Both the position numbers and the translations under genes were made by a program. From positions 19,764,488 through 19,828,487 of the forward strand of contig NC_092559.1 in NCBI RefSeq assembly GCF_037038585.1: 64,000 bases of DNA. Reading direction: 5' to 3'. Below the pieces are notes generated by a model, which saw only the letters and a list, made by a program, of their open reading frames with translations, searched no databases and had not been told where the DNA came from. Positions 54,670 through 63,639 of this stretch are shown piece after piece. Position 1 is the first letter of the stretch; every line of letters begins with the position of its first letter. The DNA is from Patagioenas fasciata (lineage: Eukaryota > Chordata > Aves > Columbiformes > Columbidae).

Positions 54670-55120
54670 TGTGGAGAGTCTCTGGCTGTGTGCTGTGAAC
54701 AAGCCAGGGCTTGATGCGGCTGTGCTACACGGAAGGATTTCCCTGAGACACCAGAGACAAAAGGAAAGTAAACAGAAGCTGCTCTGCCCTCGACCCAGGC
54801 TGCAGGAGGGGCGTTGCCGCTACGCATGAACAGTCTGTGAGCAGTGCCCTGCAGCCAATCGCCATAGTGGGGGGGGATGAGTGACTGTGAGTGTAACCAA
54901 TTGTAGCCTGCACTTGCCGCATGGCCTTTTGGTATAGAGTATATAAGGCTTGGAAAAACGTGGTCTCGGGGACATTGATATTCAGTGTTGTTTAAGAGTT
55001 CATTAAAGAGTACGGATGGTAAATTCACATTGAATTAGACTCCTTACTCTCGCCCGGCCCGCCCGTTCGATCAAAGAGCTTATGCCGGCGTCTGGATTCG
55101 TCGAATTTACTACCACTACA
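54670..55120 (+). repeat. 5' LTR of ERVK-3 (451 bp)
   Basis: TGTGGAGAGTCTCTGG..TACCACTACA. TATA-like GTATATAAGGCTTGG at about 54938-54953 and poly(A)-like CATTAAAGAG near 55003 define U3, R and U5. CCAAT-like GCCAATCGCC lies near 54855. No difference from the 3' LTR seen. Confidence 0.95.
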
Positions 55121-55122
55121 AA

Positions 55123-55140
55123 TGGTAGCAGAGGATGGTT
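55123..55140 (+). promoter_or_regulatory. Primer-binding site, initiator tRNA-Met
   Basis: TGGTAGCAGAGGATGGTT, two nucleotides after the LTR, is a perfect 18-nt complement to the 3' end of vertebrate initiator tRNA-Met. An imperfect second copy follows at 55174. Confidence 0.88.
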
Positions 55141-55219
55141 CGTTAGCAAAGCATAACGCTCCGGATCTACATATGGTAGCAGAAGGATGGATCGTTAGCA
55201 AAGCATAACGCTCCGGATC
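55123..55219 (+). repeat. Tandem duplication of the primer-site region
   Basis: 55123-55167 and 55174-55219 are two copies of a 45-46 bp unit: TGGTAGCAGAGGATGGTTCG and TGGTAGCAGAAGGATGGATC, each followed by GTTAGCAAAGCATAACGCTC and CGGATC. The second copy has one inserted A and one substitution within the primer-site part. Confidence 0.93.
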
Positions 55220-55359
55220 GAAATTACTGCGGTAAGCAGCGTTCATAAAAAACGGAGCCAAGCCGGGGTGTGGGATAGTGTGCTTAGTCCGATATCAAAA
55301 GACGGGCACCTGTCGAGCTGGCCACTCGCATCCTACGTTAAGACCGCGCTGATAAGATA

Positions 55360-56202
55360 ATGGATATTGAAACAGCCGCGGCACTGCTGACGACTATTCT
55401 CTCTAAGAGAGGTATTGAATCGTCACAGGAAAAGCTAATCACATTGATTTTTTTAGCTCAGAAGTGGGGACACTTTGGAGAAGTTCCACTTTTGTTTTCC
55501 CCAACGGAATGGAGATCAGTGGGGGACACTATGTGGGACAAAACTATCAGAGAGGAAGAAGAGAAAGAAATTAAAGCTGTGAGAGAATTGTGGAAAACCG
55601 TATTAGAATCATTAGAAGTTATGAAATCGGAACAGCGTGCCGCCCTAAGAGCCGCGGAGGCGCTTGTCCCAGAACAAACCTGGACTGATAAAACTTGTCC
55701 AAAAGAAAAGAGGGGCCTGTGGGCTACTCTGTGGGGTCTGCCTGCCGTTCGGGGTGGTCGCGGGGTCCCGGCTCAGCCAATACTTTCACAATCCGATCTG
55801 CAACGCGGATTAGAAACTGCGCGGCTCGTAAACAAAGAACCGGAAGTTTCCCCCTCCGAGTCTCTGGGGCAATGTGCCAAGAAGGCGGAAGTGCAACTGG
55901 TCGACTGTCCGGATGTGGGAGGCCCTGAGTGCCGCCCTCCTCCTACCGCTCCGCCTCTGCCCTGCCCCGAGCCGGACGCCCCCCCTCCCTCCGAGAAAAA
56001 CGTGGGGGCCCGGCCCGGCCCGGCCGCGGCGCCGTCGCCGGGGCCGGGGCCGCCTCAAACTTTGCCTCCGCAAGCACCCGCGGAAGTTTTTTGTGAGCCT
56101 CCTCCTACATCATTGGGCTCACCCCAAGCAGTAGAGCAGTTACTGCAAGTTATTACCAACAAGCTTGAACAACTTAAGAGTGTCAAATGTAGAGAAAAAT
56201 AA
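55360..56202 (+). pseudogene. Gag matrix and proline-rich region of ERVK-3
   Basis: Residues 1-100 form a helical matrix (MDIETAAALLTTILSKRG, LIFLAQKWGHFGE, then a glutamate-rich helix). No N-terminal glycine for myristoylation is seen. Residues 180-250 are strongly proline-rich (CRPPPTAPPLPCPEPDAPPP), coded by GC-rich sequence unlike the AT-rich pol. The frame stops at 56200-56202, although the capsid continues in another frame from about 56165. A small indel therefore truncates gag. Confidence 0.85.
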
Positions 56203-56530
56203 GGAACAAATTGAGTTTCAAAAACCGGCTTGCCCTTCACAAACAATGCAATCAAAGGTGCCTATAGATTCTACTGACCAACCACAGCTCCGACGTGGCA
56301 GATGGTCAGGGGTCATCAAAGATGCCATCCTAGAAGGTGATTGGTCTCCAGCAAAATTAGCCCTACCGGTAATTCAAAATATGAACACTCAGACAACGGT
56401 ATGGGAACCACACAATTGGAAAATTTTGCAGCAAGCAAAACAAACAACCACAAGCTATGGTATACGTTCAGCAGCTACCGGACACAAAGAACATCTCCGA
56501 ACCTGTATCACAATCAGTGACCAACCGTGA
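56165..56530 (+). pseudogene. Capsid N-terminal stub of ERVK-3
   Basis: Reads RRGRWSGVIKDAILEGDWSP and WEPHNWKILQQAKQTTTSYG, matching the start of the ERVK-2 capsid (WQGVIRDATIEG, WSPFDRKMVKQLQ..YG). After YGI the similarity ends near 56460 and the sequence goes straight to the region before dUTPase. The rest of capsid and both zinc knuckles are deleted. Confidence 0.87.
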
Positions 56531-57299
56531 ACCAGGCTTCTTTCACCTCAACAAGCCAAGCACCGCAGGAAGCCTCGGAGTTGATGTGGAGACAGCAGTA
56601 GATATAACATTGACCAATACTGCAATTCATAGAATACCAACTAATGCTAAAGGACCTTTATTTCGACAAGATAGTCTCATTGGAGGCCTATTGATTGGCC
56701 GTTCTTCTGCTAGTATCAAAGGTCTTATAGTAATACCAGGTATAATTGATGCAGATTTCACAGGAACTGTTCAAATCCTGGCCTACACTCTGCATCCGCC
56801 AATTTTTATTCCTTCTGGGAGTAGAATAGCTCAGGTAGTAGCACTGGAAAACTGCCTACCAATGCTTCCAGGAGTTCCTCCAGCATCCTCAACACAAAGG
56901 CATGATAAAGGATTTGGATCGACAGGTCCTGCAGTTTGCTTCACCTCATCAATGACTCAGCGTCCCATGTTACGTGTGCAACTATTTCAGTCTGATTCTA
57001 CTGTTGTTGTAGAGGTAAATGCAATGCTTGATACTGGAGCTGATGTCTCCATCATTAGTCAATTCAAATGGCCACGAAATTGGAAACTTCAAAAATCAAT
57101 CTCTTCCACTGTAGCTGGAGTAGGGGGTCAAACTACTCCAAATATAAGTGTTGATCCCATTTCGATTAGTTTCCCTGAAGGTCAATGTGTTACCCTTAGG
57201 GTGTATGTAATGGAATTGCCAAGCAGCCTTGAGGCGCTTATTGGCCGTGATGTCTTGGGGCAACTTGGTGCTGTGTTAACTACTTTGCCTTTTCCTTAG
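56457..57299 (+). CDS. dUTPase-protease of ERVK-3
   Basis: 280 codons, open. The dUTPase part has GSLGVDVETAVDI, LIGRSSASIKGL, GIIDADFTG and GSRIAQVV, the ordered dUTPase motifs; it would limit dUTP during reverse transcription. The aspartic protease part follows: LDTGADVSII active site, flap AGVGGQTTPN and LIGRDVLGQLG near the end. The protein is normally made by frameshift from gag, and the ATG at 56457 is only the first in frame. The stop at 57297-57299 overlaps the RT frame (-1), as in betaretroviruses. I see no canonical slippery heptamer in the last 30 nt. Confidence 0.87.
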   Translation: MVYVQQLPDTKNISEPVSQSVTNREPGFFHLNKPSTAGSLGVDVETAVDITLTNTAIHRIPTNAKGPLFRQDSLIGGLLIGRSSASIKGLIVIPGIIDADFTGTVQILAYTLHPPIFIPSGSRIAQVVALENCLPMLPGVPPASSTQRHDKGFGSTGPAVCFTSSMTQRPMLRVQLFQSDSTVVVEVNAMLDTGADVSIISQFKWPRNWKLQKSISSTVAGVGGQTTPNISVDPISISFPEGQCVTLRVYVMELPSSLEALIGRDVLGQLGAVLTTLPFP

Positions 57300-57388
57300 T
57301 GGTCACTGGAAAGCAGTTGCCCAACCTTCCATTGACCTGGTTAACAGATAGCCCAGTTTGGGTTGACCAGTGGCCATTAACAGAAGAG

Positions 57389-57391
57389 TGA
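57389..57391 (+). other. In-frame TGA near the start of the RT frame
   Basis: In the RT frame the sequence reads DQWPLTEE-stop-LQKARELVEEQL. ERVK-2 has lysine at this position (WPLPKEKLAHLEELVEEQL). It is the only stop between the pro-pol overlap and 59989. The next base is C (TGACTG). Confidence 0.9.
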
Positions 57392-59989
57392 CTGCAAAAG
57401 GCACGTGAATTAGTAGAAGAGCAATTAGTTGCAGGCCATATCAAGCCTTCTACTAGTCCATGGAATACCCCAATTTTTGTAATACCAAAAAAGAGTGGAA
57501 AGTGGCGATTATTACATGACTTGCGAAAGGTAAATGATCAAATGCAAGCCATGGGTGCTTTACAGCCTGGATTACCATCACCTGTAATGTTACCAGAAAA
57601 TTGGCATATTCTAATTATAGATTTAAAGGATTGTTTCTTTACCATTCCTTTTCATGAACAAGATACACAGCGTTTTGCATTTACACTGCCTTCAGTAAAC
57701 AAAGCGGAACCAGCTAAAAGGTATGAGTGGGTAGTGCTACCGCAAGGTATGAAAAATTCTCCTACACTGTGCCAAATGTATGTTGCATGGGCACTTCAAC
57801 CTATTCGTGCATCATGGAAACAAACAATTATTTATCATTATATGGATGATATTCTGTTCTGTCAACAAGCTGAGTTCACAGAAAGTTCCATAGTCCAAAT
57901 TACGATCAAACTCAAAGAAAAGGGGTTGGTCATAGCTCCAGAGAAAGTTCAGAAGTCTGCACCTTGGAAATACCTTGGTTGGTCCATTTGTGATGCACAG
58001 ATTCGTCCACAAAAAATTGAATTACATACTGATTTACAAACATTAAATGATGTCCAAAAATTGTTAGGGGACATACAATGGATTAGAAATTGCGTCGGCA
58101 TTACTAACAATGATATAGCACCTCTTACTTCGCTTCTAAAAGGAGGTGATCCAGCTAAGAAAATAAGCTTAGAGTCCGTGCATCTCAAATGTCTTTCTGA
58201 TATTATACAAAAAGTACAGACAAATTGGTCTAGCCGAAGACTTTCTGATCGACCAATTTCCCTCCTTATTAGCAATCTAGAACATCCGTGTGCAATCATC
58301 TGCCAGTGGCAAAACAAAAACGGGGAATTCCCCATAGATGTTGCTACAGATTCTTCCTTTTGTGCCACTGTCAGATTGAAAACAGAAAATGATTTGCGAT
58401 TATTAGAGTGGATTTTTCTCAGTGTCCAACCAAAATTCAGTATTCAAACGAGACCAGAAGCAATTGGAGAATTGATTCGAAAAGGAAGATCTCGAATATT
58501 AGAAATTAGCGGTCAGGAACCAGATGACATCAGTATTCCGATAAATGGAGCCGATTTAGAATGGTGGCTGAGACATTCGATGCCTATACAGAATGCATTA
58601 TTAGGATTTATAGGCAAGGTACATTCACGACAACCAAAAGGTAAACTATGGCAATTCCTTAGAACAAATCAGTGGTTAGAGAGAAGCAAAGTAAAAGCAA
58701 AACCTGTTGAAGGCCTTACAGTATATACAGATGCAGGAAAACGAAGACACCAGGCAGCATGTGTCTGGCAAGAGAATAGTCAATGGAAACAGCATTTAAT
58801 TGAAGGTTCAAAAGAGGATTCATTGCAGACTTTAGAGCTCACGGCAGTAATATGGGCCTTAAATAATTGGCTGAAATCTGCTTTAAATGTTGTCACAGAT
58901 TCTTTGTATGTAGCAGGTGTAATACCCAGAATGGAAAATGCCCTGTTAAGACAATCGAATAATCCTCGATTAGGAAAATTGTTTGTACAATTGAGAGCTA
59001 TTTTAAATCAAAGAAAAGAACCCTGTTGTGTGATTCACATCCGCAGTCATCAATGGAATCTTGGTCTAGGTGAAGGAAATCAAATTGCAGATAGTTTAGT
59101 AAGTTCAGTACAGCACATGCCTCCAACAGATAAATTCCAACAAGCGAGACAAAGTCATGAGAGCTTTCATCAGAATGCCAGAGGTCTCCAAAGACAATTT
59201 GATTTAACTTTAAATGAAGCAAGAAGTATTGTACAGGCATGTCCTCAGTGTGGAAGCCAGATGTTAGGTATAGGAATCGGTGTCAATCCTCGAGGTTTAA
59301 AAGCCTTAGAAGTATGGCAAATGGATGTGACACATGTGCCAGAATTCGGAAAACTTAAATATGTGCATGTCACAATCGATACTTTTCCAAAAATGATATG
59401 GGCTACTGCTTTACCAGGAGAAAAAGCACTACATGTATGTAAACATCTTACAGCTTGTTTTGCTGTAATGGGTGTCCCAGAAAAGATTAAGACAGACAAT
59501 GGCCCTGCCTATGTTAGCCAGAAAGTTAGAACTTTTCTAATGAAATGGGGAGTGAAACACGTTACAGGTATACCTCATTCCCCAACAGGCCAAGGAATCA
59601 TCGAGAGAGCACATCAAATGATTAAAGGGTATTTGAGCAAACAGAAGCAGGAAGAGTTAGATTGTCAACAGCGTTTAGCAAAGGTGTTGTTTACCTTGAA
59701 TTATTTATGTCTAACTGGAGACCATGAGGAGCCTCCTGTGATCATTCATCATTATCAGATCAGACTAGGAAGGAAAAACACTTTACCGGAATTCATGGTG
59801 AGATATCGTGATCCCACCACTGGATTGTGGAAGGGACCAGTACCTGTTATTTTTAATGGTAGAGGGTATATGTGTCTCTCCACAGATCAAGGTCCATTGT
59901 GGGTTCCAAGCCGAGCAGTAAAGCCGGAGTTGAAACAAACTCAACCAAGTCAACTCCCTGCAGCAGAACCCTCGGAGGTCACAGAGTGA
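57392..59989 (+). CDS. RT-RNase H-integrase of ERVK-3
   Basis: 866 open codons; the first ATG is at 57521 (822 codons). RT: TSPWNTPIFVIPKKSGKW, IIDLKDCFFTIPFHEQD (motif A), LPQGMKNSPTLCQMYV and YHYMDDILF (catalytic DD). RNase H: TVYTDAGKRRHQAACVW, LQTLELTAVIWAL, VVTDSLYVAGV and GEGNQIADSLV, all four acidic residues present. Integrase: zinc domain SHESFHQNARGLQRQF with CPQC, core WQMDVTHV, KTDNGPAYVS and STGQGIIERAH (D,D,E), C-terminal GRGYMCLSTDQGPLWVPSRA. All catalytic residues are intact. Only the upstream TGA and the loss of gag argue against function. Confidence 0.92.
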   Translation: MQKARELVEEQLVAGHIKPSTSPWNTPIFVIPKKSGKWRLLHDLRKVNDQMQAMGALQPGLPSPVMLPENWHILIIDLKDCFFTIPFHEQDTQRFAFTLPSVNKAEPAKRYEWVVLPQGMKNSPTLCQMYVAWALQPIRASWKQTIIYHYMDDILFCQQAEFTESSIVQITIKLKEKGLVIAPEKVQKSAPWKYLGWSICDAQIRPQKIELHTDLQTLNDVQKLLGDIQWIRNCVGITNNDIAPLTSLLKGGDPAKKISLESVHLKCLSDIIQKVQTNWSSRRLSDRPISLLISNLEHPCAIICQWQNKNGEFPIDVATDSSFCATVRLKTENDLRLLEWIFLSVQPKFSIQTRPEAIGELIRKGRSRILEISGQEPDDISIPINGADLEWWLRHSMPIQNALLGFIGKVHSRQPKGKLWQFLRTNQWLERSKVKAKPVEGLTVYTDAGKRRHQAACVWQENSQWKQHLIEGSKEDSLQTLELTAVIWALNNWLKSALNVVTDSLYVAGVIPRMENALLRQSNNPRLGKLFVQLRAILNQRKEPCCVIHIRSHQWNLGLGEGNQIADSLVSSVQHMPPTDKFQQARQSHESFHQNARGLQRQFDLTLNEARSIVQACPQCGSQMLGIGIGVNPRGLKALEVWQMDVTHVPEFGKLKYVHVTIDTFPKMIWATALPGEKALHVCKHLTACFAVMGVPEKIKTDNGPAYVSQKVRTFLMKWGVKHVTGIPHSPTGQGIIERAHQMIKGYLSKQKQEELDCQQRLAKVLFTLNYLCLTGDHEEPPVIIHHYQIRLGRKNTLPEFMVRYRDPTTGLWKGPVPVIFNGRGYMCLSTDQGPLWVPSRAVKPELKQTQPSQLPAAEPSEVTE

Positions 59990-60143
59990 GGTGTAACCTT
60001 TGCATTGATTTAGCTGTGACATGTATGCGTACTATAGTTATATAAGTAGATCTTTAAACACCACTACCTCTTGAGTAAGTTTATCAACACCCAGCACATC
60101 GTTTGTTATAAGTTGAGTATCTTTAAACCAAAGTTCTTGGAAT

Positions 60144-60315
60144 TTGTTTAATCAATCCATTGCGATATTTAAACGGCAATGGAATACCTCAGGTTTATTG
60201 CAAAGTGCACTGTTTACGTTGATTGTTGTTGTTATTTATATGTTATGTATAAGTTGTTTTTTATCACATATCAAAAAAGGATTAGAACACACAGCTAATC
60301 AATCCTGGCTTGTCC
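60144..60315 (+). pseudogene. Short membrane-anchor frame of ERVK-3 (env tail remnant?)
   Basis: Starts MFNQSIAIFKRQWNTSGLLQ and continues with one hydrophobic span (SALFTLIVVVIYMLCISCFL) and a basic/polar tail. Its position between integrase and the polypurine tract matches the anchor remnants of ERVK-1 and ERVK-2, so it is most likely the last piece of a lost env. The frame runs on into the LTR. Could also be a small independent protein; no evidence of that. Confidence 0.5.
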
Positions 60316-60339
60316 AAAAAGAAAAAAAAAAGGAGGAAT
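60316..60339 (+). promoter_or_regulatory. Polypurine tract of ERVK-3
   Basis: An A-rich purine run ending AAAAAAAAAAGGAGGAAT touches the 3' LTR. It would prime plus-strand DNA synthesis. Confidence 0.85.
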
Positions 60340-60790
60340 TGTGGAGAGTCTCTGGCTGTGTGCTGTGAACAAGCCAGGGCTTGATGCGGCTGTGCTACAC
60401 GGAAGGATTTCCCTGAGACACCAGAGACAAAAGGAAAGTAAACAGAAGCTGCTCTGCCCTCGACCCAGGCTGCAGGAGGGGCGTTGCCGCTACGCATGAA
60501 CAGTCTGTGAGCAGTGCCCTGCAGCCAATCGCCATAGTGGGGGGGGATGAGTGACTGTGAGTGTAACCAATTGTAGCCTGCACTTGCCGCATGGCCTTTT
60601 GGTATAGAGTATATAAGGCTTGGAAAAACGTGGTCTCGGGGACATTGATATTCAGTGTTGTTTAAGAGTTCATTAAAGAGTACGGATGGTAAATTCACAT
60701 TGAATTAGACTCCTTACTCTCGCCCGGCCCGCCCGTTCGATCAAAGAGCTTATGCCGGCGTCTGGATTCGTCGAATTTACTACCACTACA
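60340..60790 (+). repeat. 3' LTR of ERVK-3 (451 bp)
   Basis: Same start, end and internal sequence as the 5' LTR; I found no mismatch in a line-by-line comparison. Followed by the ATCACA duplication at 60791-60796 and the resumed CR1 frame (ETWWDDSHNW). Confidence 0.95.
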
Positions 60791-60796
60791 ATCACA

Positions 60797-61385
60797 GAAA
60801 CATGGTGGGATGATTCTCATAATTGGAGCGCTGCAATGGATGGCTATAAACTCTTCAGAAGGGATAGGCAAGGAAGGAGAGGAGGTGGGGTAGCGATGTA
60901 TGTTAGGGAGGTTTTTGATTGTCTGGAACTTGAGGAGGGTGGTGATAGGGTTGAGTGTCTGTGGGTGAGAATCAAGGGGAAGGGCAACAAGGCAGACATC
61001 CTGGTGGGGGTCTGTTACAGATCACTCAGCCAGGATGTAGAGGCAGATGAAATATTTTGCAGGCAGCATGGAGGACAACTTCCTAACACAGCTGGTTAGT
61101 GAGCCTACCAGGGAAGGAGTCCCACTGGATCTGATGTTTGTAAATAGAGAAGGACTCATGGGCAACGTGTCGGTTGGAGGTCGCCTTGGGTATAGTGATC
61201 ATGAAATGATTGAGTTTACTATCCTTGGAGAAGTTAGAAGGGTGGTCAGCAGAACTGCTACTTTGGACTTCCAAAGGGCAGACTTTGATGTGTTCAGAAG
61301 GCTGGTTGGCAGAGTCCCTTGGGAGATAGTCCTGAAGGACAAAGGAGTCCAGAAAGGCTGGTCTCTCTTCAAGAAGGTAATCTTA
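60797..61385 (+). pseudogene. CR1-3 endonuclease (C-terminal part)
   Basis: Reads ETWWDDSHNWSAAMDGYKLF and RRDRQGRRGGGVAMYVREV, then DLMFVNREGLMGNVSVGG and YSDHEMIEFTILGEVRR in an overlapping frame. A segment with the GDFN block is missing between 61050 and 61080. Cut by the LTR at 61386. Confidence 0.85.
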
Positions 61386-61904
61386 TGCGGCAATGAGGAA
61401 CGACGCACACGGAGATGCAGACAAAGACACACACACAGGCAGAGGTTGTGTTCAGGAGGGAGCACAGAGCCAGGCAGAACAGAGAGAGCTGAGTCAGGCT
61501 AAGGCCCTCTTTATTAATCATCCACAATTTATAGGTTTACAGATATGGGCCTGGACTAAGAAGTTAGACAGGATGTTTTTTCAATAATTGTTATTCCAAA
61601 CATACCACACTCGTGTTGCGTCTGTTTTCAGTCACGTTCCCACAAATTCACAGACCAGGCCCAACATCATTCACACGTCACATATACTTGGGGGTGGTTT
61701 TCCTGCCTGAGATACCATTCTCAAGAGCCTGGGCTATCACTCCTTACAATTATGAAAAACATACTTCAGTACAACTCGTCCAAGGCCCTTTATATTTTGA
61801 CTAATTCCTGTGATTTATTCATGTTAGTATTATTTCTTTTTTGACCGTCTGGATGGTCATGTTAGTATCCATCTTCCTTTATCACACGTCTTGCTATTCC
61901 CACA
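61386..61904 (-). mobile_element. Solo LTR of the ERVK-1 family, in CR1-3
   Basis: On the plus strand TGCGGCAATGAGG..TATTCCCACA, flanked by ATCTTA (61380-61385) and ATCTCA (61905-61910), a 6-bp duplication with one change. The complement contains GATAAAGGAAGAT and ATACTAACATGACCATCC as in ERVK-1's LTRs. 519 bp. Confidence 0.87.
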
Positions 61905-62072
61905 ATCTCAGAGGTGCAGGAGCAGGTTGTCCCTGTGTGCCAGAAGGCAAGCCGGCAGGGAAGAAGGCCAGCCTGACTGAATAGACAGCTGCAACTGGAA
62001 CTTAGGAAGAAAAAGAATATTTATAACCTTTGGAAGGAGGGGCAGGCCACTCAAGAAGAATACAAGAATTCT

Positions 62073-62817
62073 GTGAGGTTATGCAGGGAGAAAATCAGAA
62101 GGGCCAAAGCCCAACTAGAGCTGAGCCTGGCTAGGACTGTGAAAGGCAAGAAGAAATGTTTCTATAAATACATTAGCAACAGGAGGAGGGCTAAGGAAAA
62201 TCTCCATCCCCTGATAGATGCAGAGGGAAACATAGTGACAGAGGATGAGGGAAAGGCTGAGGTACTAAATGCCTTCTTCGCCTCAGTCTTTAATAGTCAG
62301 AACAGTTGTGCTCCAGGTACTCAGCCCCCTGAGCCAGAAGACAGGGATGGGGAGCAGAATGAAGCCCAAATAATCAAAGGGGAAATGGTTAGCGACCTGC
62401 TACACAACTTGGACACTCACAAGTCTATGGGGCCAGATGGGATACACCCAAGGGTGCTGAGGGAGCTGGCGGAGGTGATCACTGAGCCACTTTCCATTAT
62501 CTATAAGCTAACTTTCAGCTATCTATCTATCTTGGCTAACTGGGGAGGTCCCAGTTGACTGGAAGTTGGCTAATGTGACATCCATCTACAAGAAGGACTG
62601 GAAGGAGGATCCAGGGAACTAAGACCTGTCAATCTAACCTTGGTGCCGGGCAAGGTAATGGAGTGAATGATCTTAAGTAACATCACACAGCACTTAGAAG
62701 AGAAACATTTGATCAGGCCCAGTCAACATGGGTTTATGAAAGGCAGGTCCTGTTTGACCAACTTGATCTCCTTCTGTGACAAGGTGATCCAACTAGTAGA
62801 TGAGGGAAAGGCTGTGG
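62073..62817 (+). pseudogene. CR1-3 RT, N-terminal part
   Basis: Open to 62558 with FYKYISNRRRAKENLHPLID, VLNAFFASVFNSQN and [19 protein letters not shown] short duplication/indel (CTATCTATCTATC near 62520) then breaks the frame. The remainder reaches HGFMKGRSCLTNLISF in another frame before the nested CR1 at 62818. Confidence 0.87.
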
Positions 62818-63625
62818 ATCACAGAATCACAGAATGATAGGGATTGGAAGGGACCTCAAAAGATCATCTAGTCCAATCCCCCTGCCACAGCAGGAACACC
62901 TAGATGAGGTTGCACAGGAAGGTGTCCAGGCGGGTTTTGAATGTCTCCAGAGAAGGAGACTCCACAACCTCCCTGGGCAGCCTGTTCCAGTTCTCTGTCA
63001 CCCTCACTGAGAAGAAGTTTCTTCTCAAATTTAAATGGAACCTCCTGTGTTCCAGTTTATACCCATTGCCCCTTATCTTATCATTGGTTGTCACAGAGAA
63101 GAGCCTGGCTCCATCCTCGTGACACTCACCCTTTAGATATCTGTAAACATTAATGAGGTCACCCCTCAGTCTCCTCCAAGCTAGAGAGACCCAGCTCCCT
63201 CAGCCTTTCCTCATAAGGGAGATGCTCCACTCCCTTAATCATCTTTGTGGCTCTGCACTGGACTCTCTCCAGCAGTTCCCTGTCCTTCTTGAACTGAGGA
63301 GTCCAGAAATAGACACAATATTCCAGATGTGGTCTCACCAGGGCAGAGTAGAGGGGAAGGAGAACCTCTCTGGACCTACTAGCCACCCCCCTCTAATACA
63401 TCCCAGGATGCCATTGGTCTTCTTGGCCACAAGGGCACAGTGCTGGCTCATGGTTATCCTGCTGTCTACCAGAGCCCCCAGGTCCCTTTCCCCTAAGCTG
63501 CTCTCTTAACAGGTCAGTCCCCAGCTTATACCCGAACCTGGGGTTGTTCCTGCTCAGATTCAATACTCTACACTTTCCCTTGCTATATTTCATTAAATTT
63601 TTCCCCGCTCAACTCTCCAGCCTGT
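62818..63625 (-). mobile_element. Reversed CR1 tail nested in CR1-3
   Basis: Starts CACAGAATCACAGAATGATA (CR1 3' end) and runs on the minus strand through the 3' UTR and RT C-terminus (63386-63159: [35 protein letters not shown]; 63593-63393: MKYSKGKCRVLNLSRNNPRF). It splits the motif-A region of CR1-3 ([13 protein letters not shown]). 5'-truncated, about 808 bp. Confidence 0.9.
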
Positions 63626-63639
63626 TATGTACTTAGACT

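Larger units (their letters stand above)
54670..60790 (+). mobile_element. ERVK-3: very young, gag-deleted, env-less class II provirus
   Basis: 6121 bp: LTR (54670-55120), duplicated initiator-tRNA-Met primer site, gag matrix (55360-56202), capsid start (about 56165-56460), dUTPase-protease (56457-57299), RT-RNase H-integrase (57392-59989), a short membrane-anchor frame, a polypurine tract and LTR (60340-60790). The LTRs appear identical over 451 bp on direct reading and the TSD (ATCACA) is perfect. Missing: most of capsid, nucleocapsid and env. Damage: a frameshift at the end of matrix and a TGA at 57389-57391. Confidence 0.95.

Noticed and set aside
54639..55028. Minus-strand frame of 129 codons, repeated almost identically at 60282-60698
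   Set aside because: It is the antisense of the two identical ERVK-3 LTRs; duplication explains the apparent conservation.
57389..57391. TGA as a selenocysteine codon
   Set aside because: The position is a lysine in ERVK-2, not cysteine, and no selenocysteine-insertion context is expected in retroviral pol.
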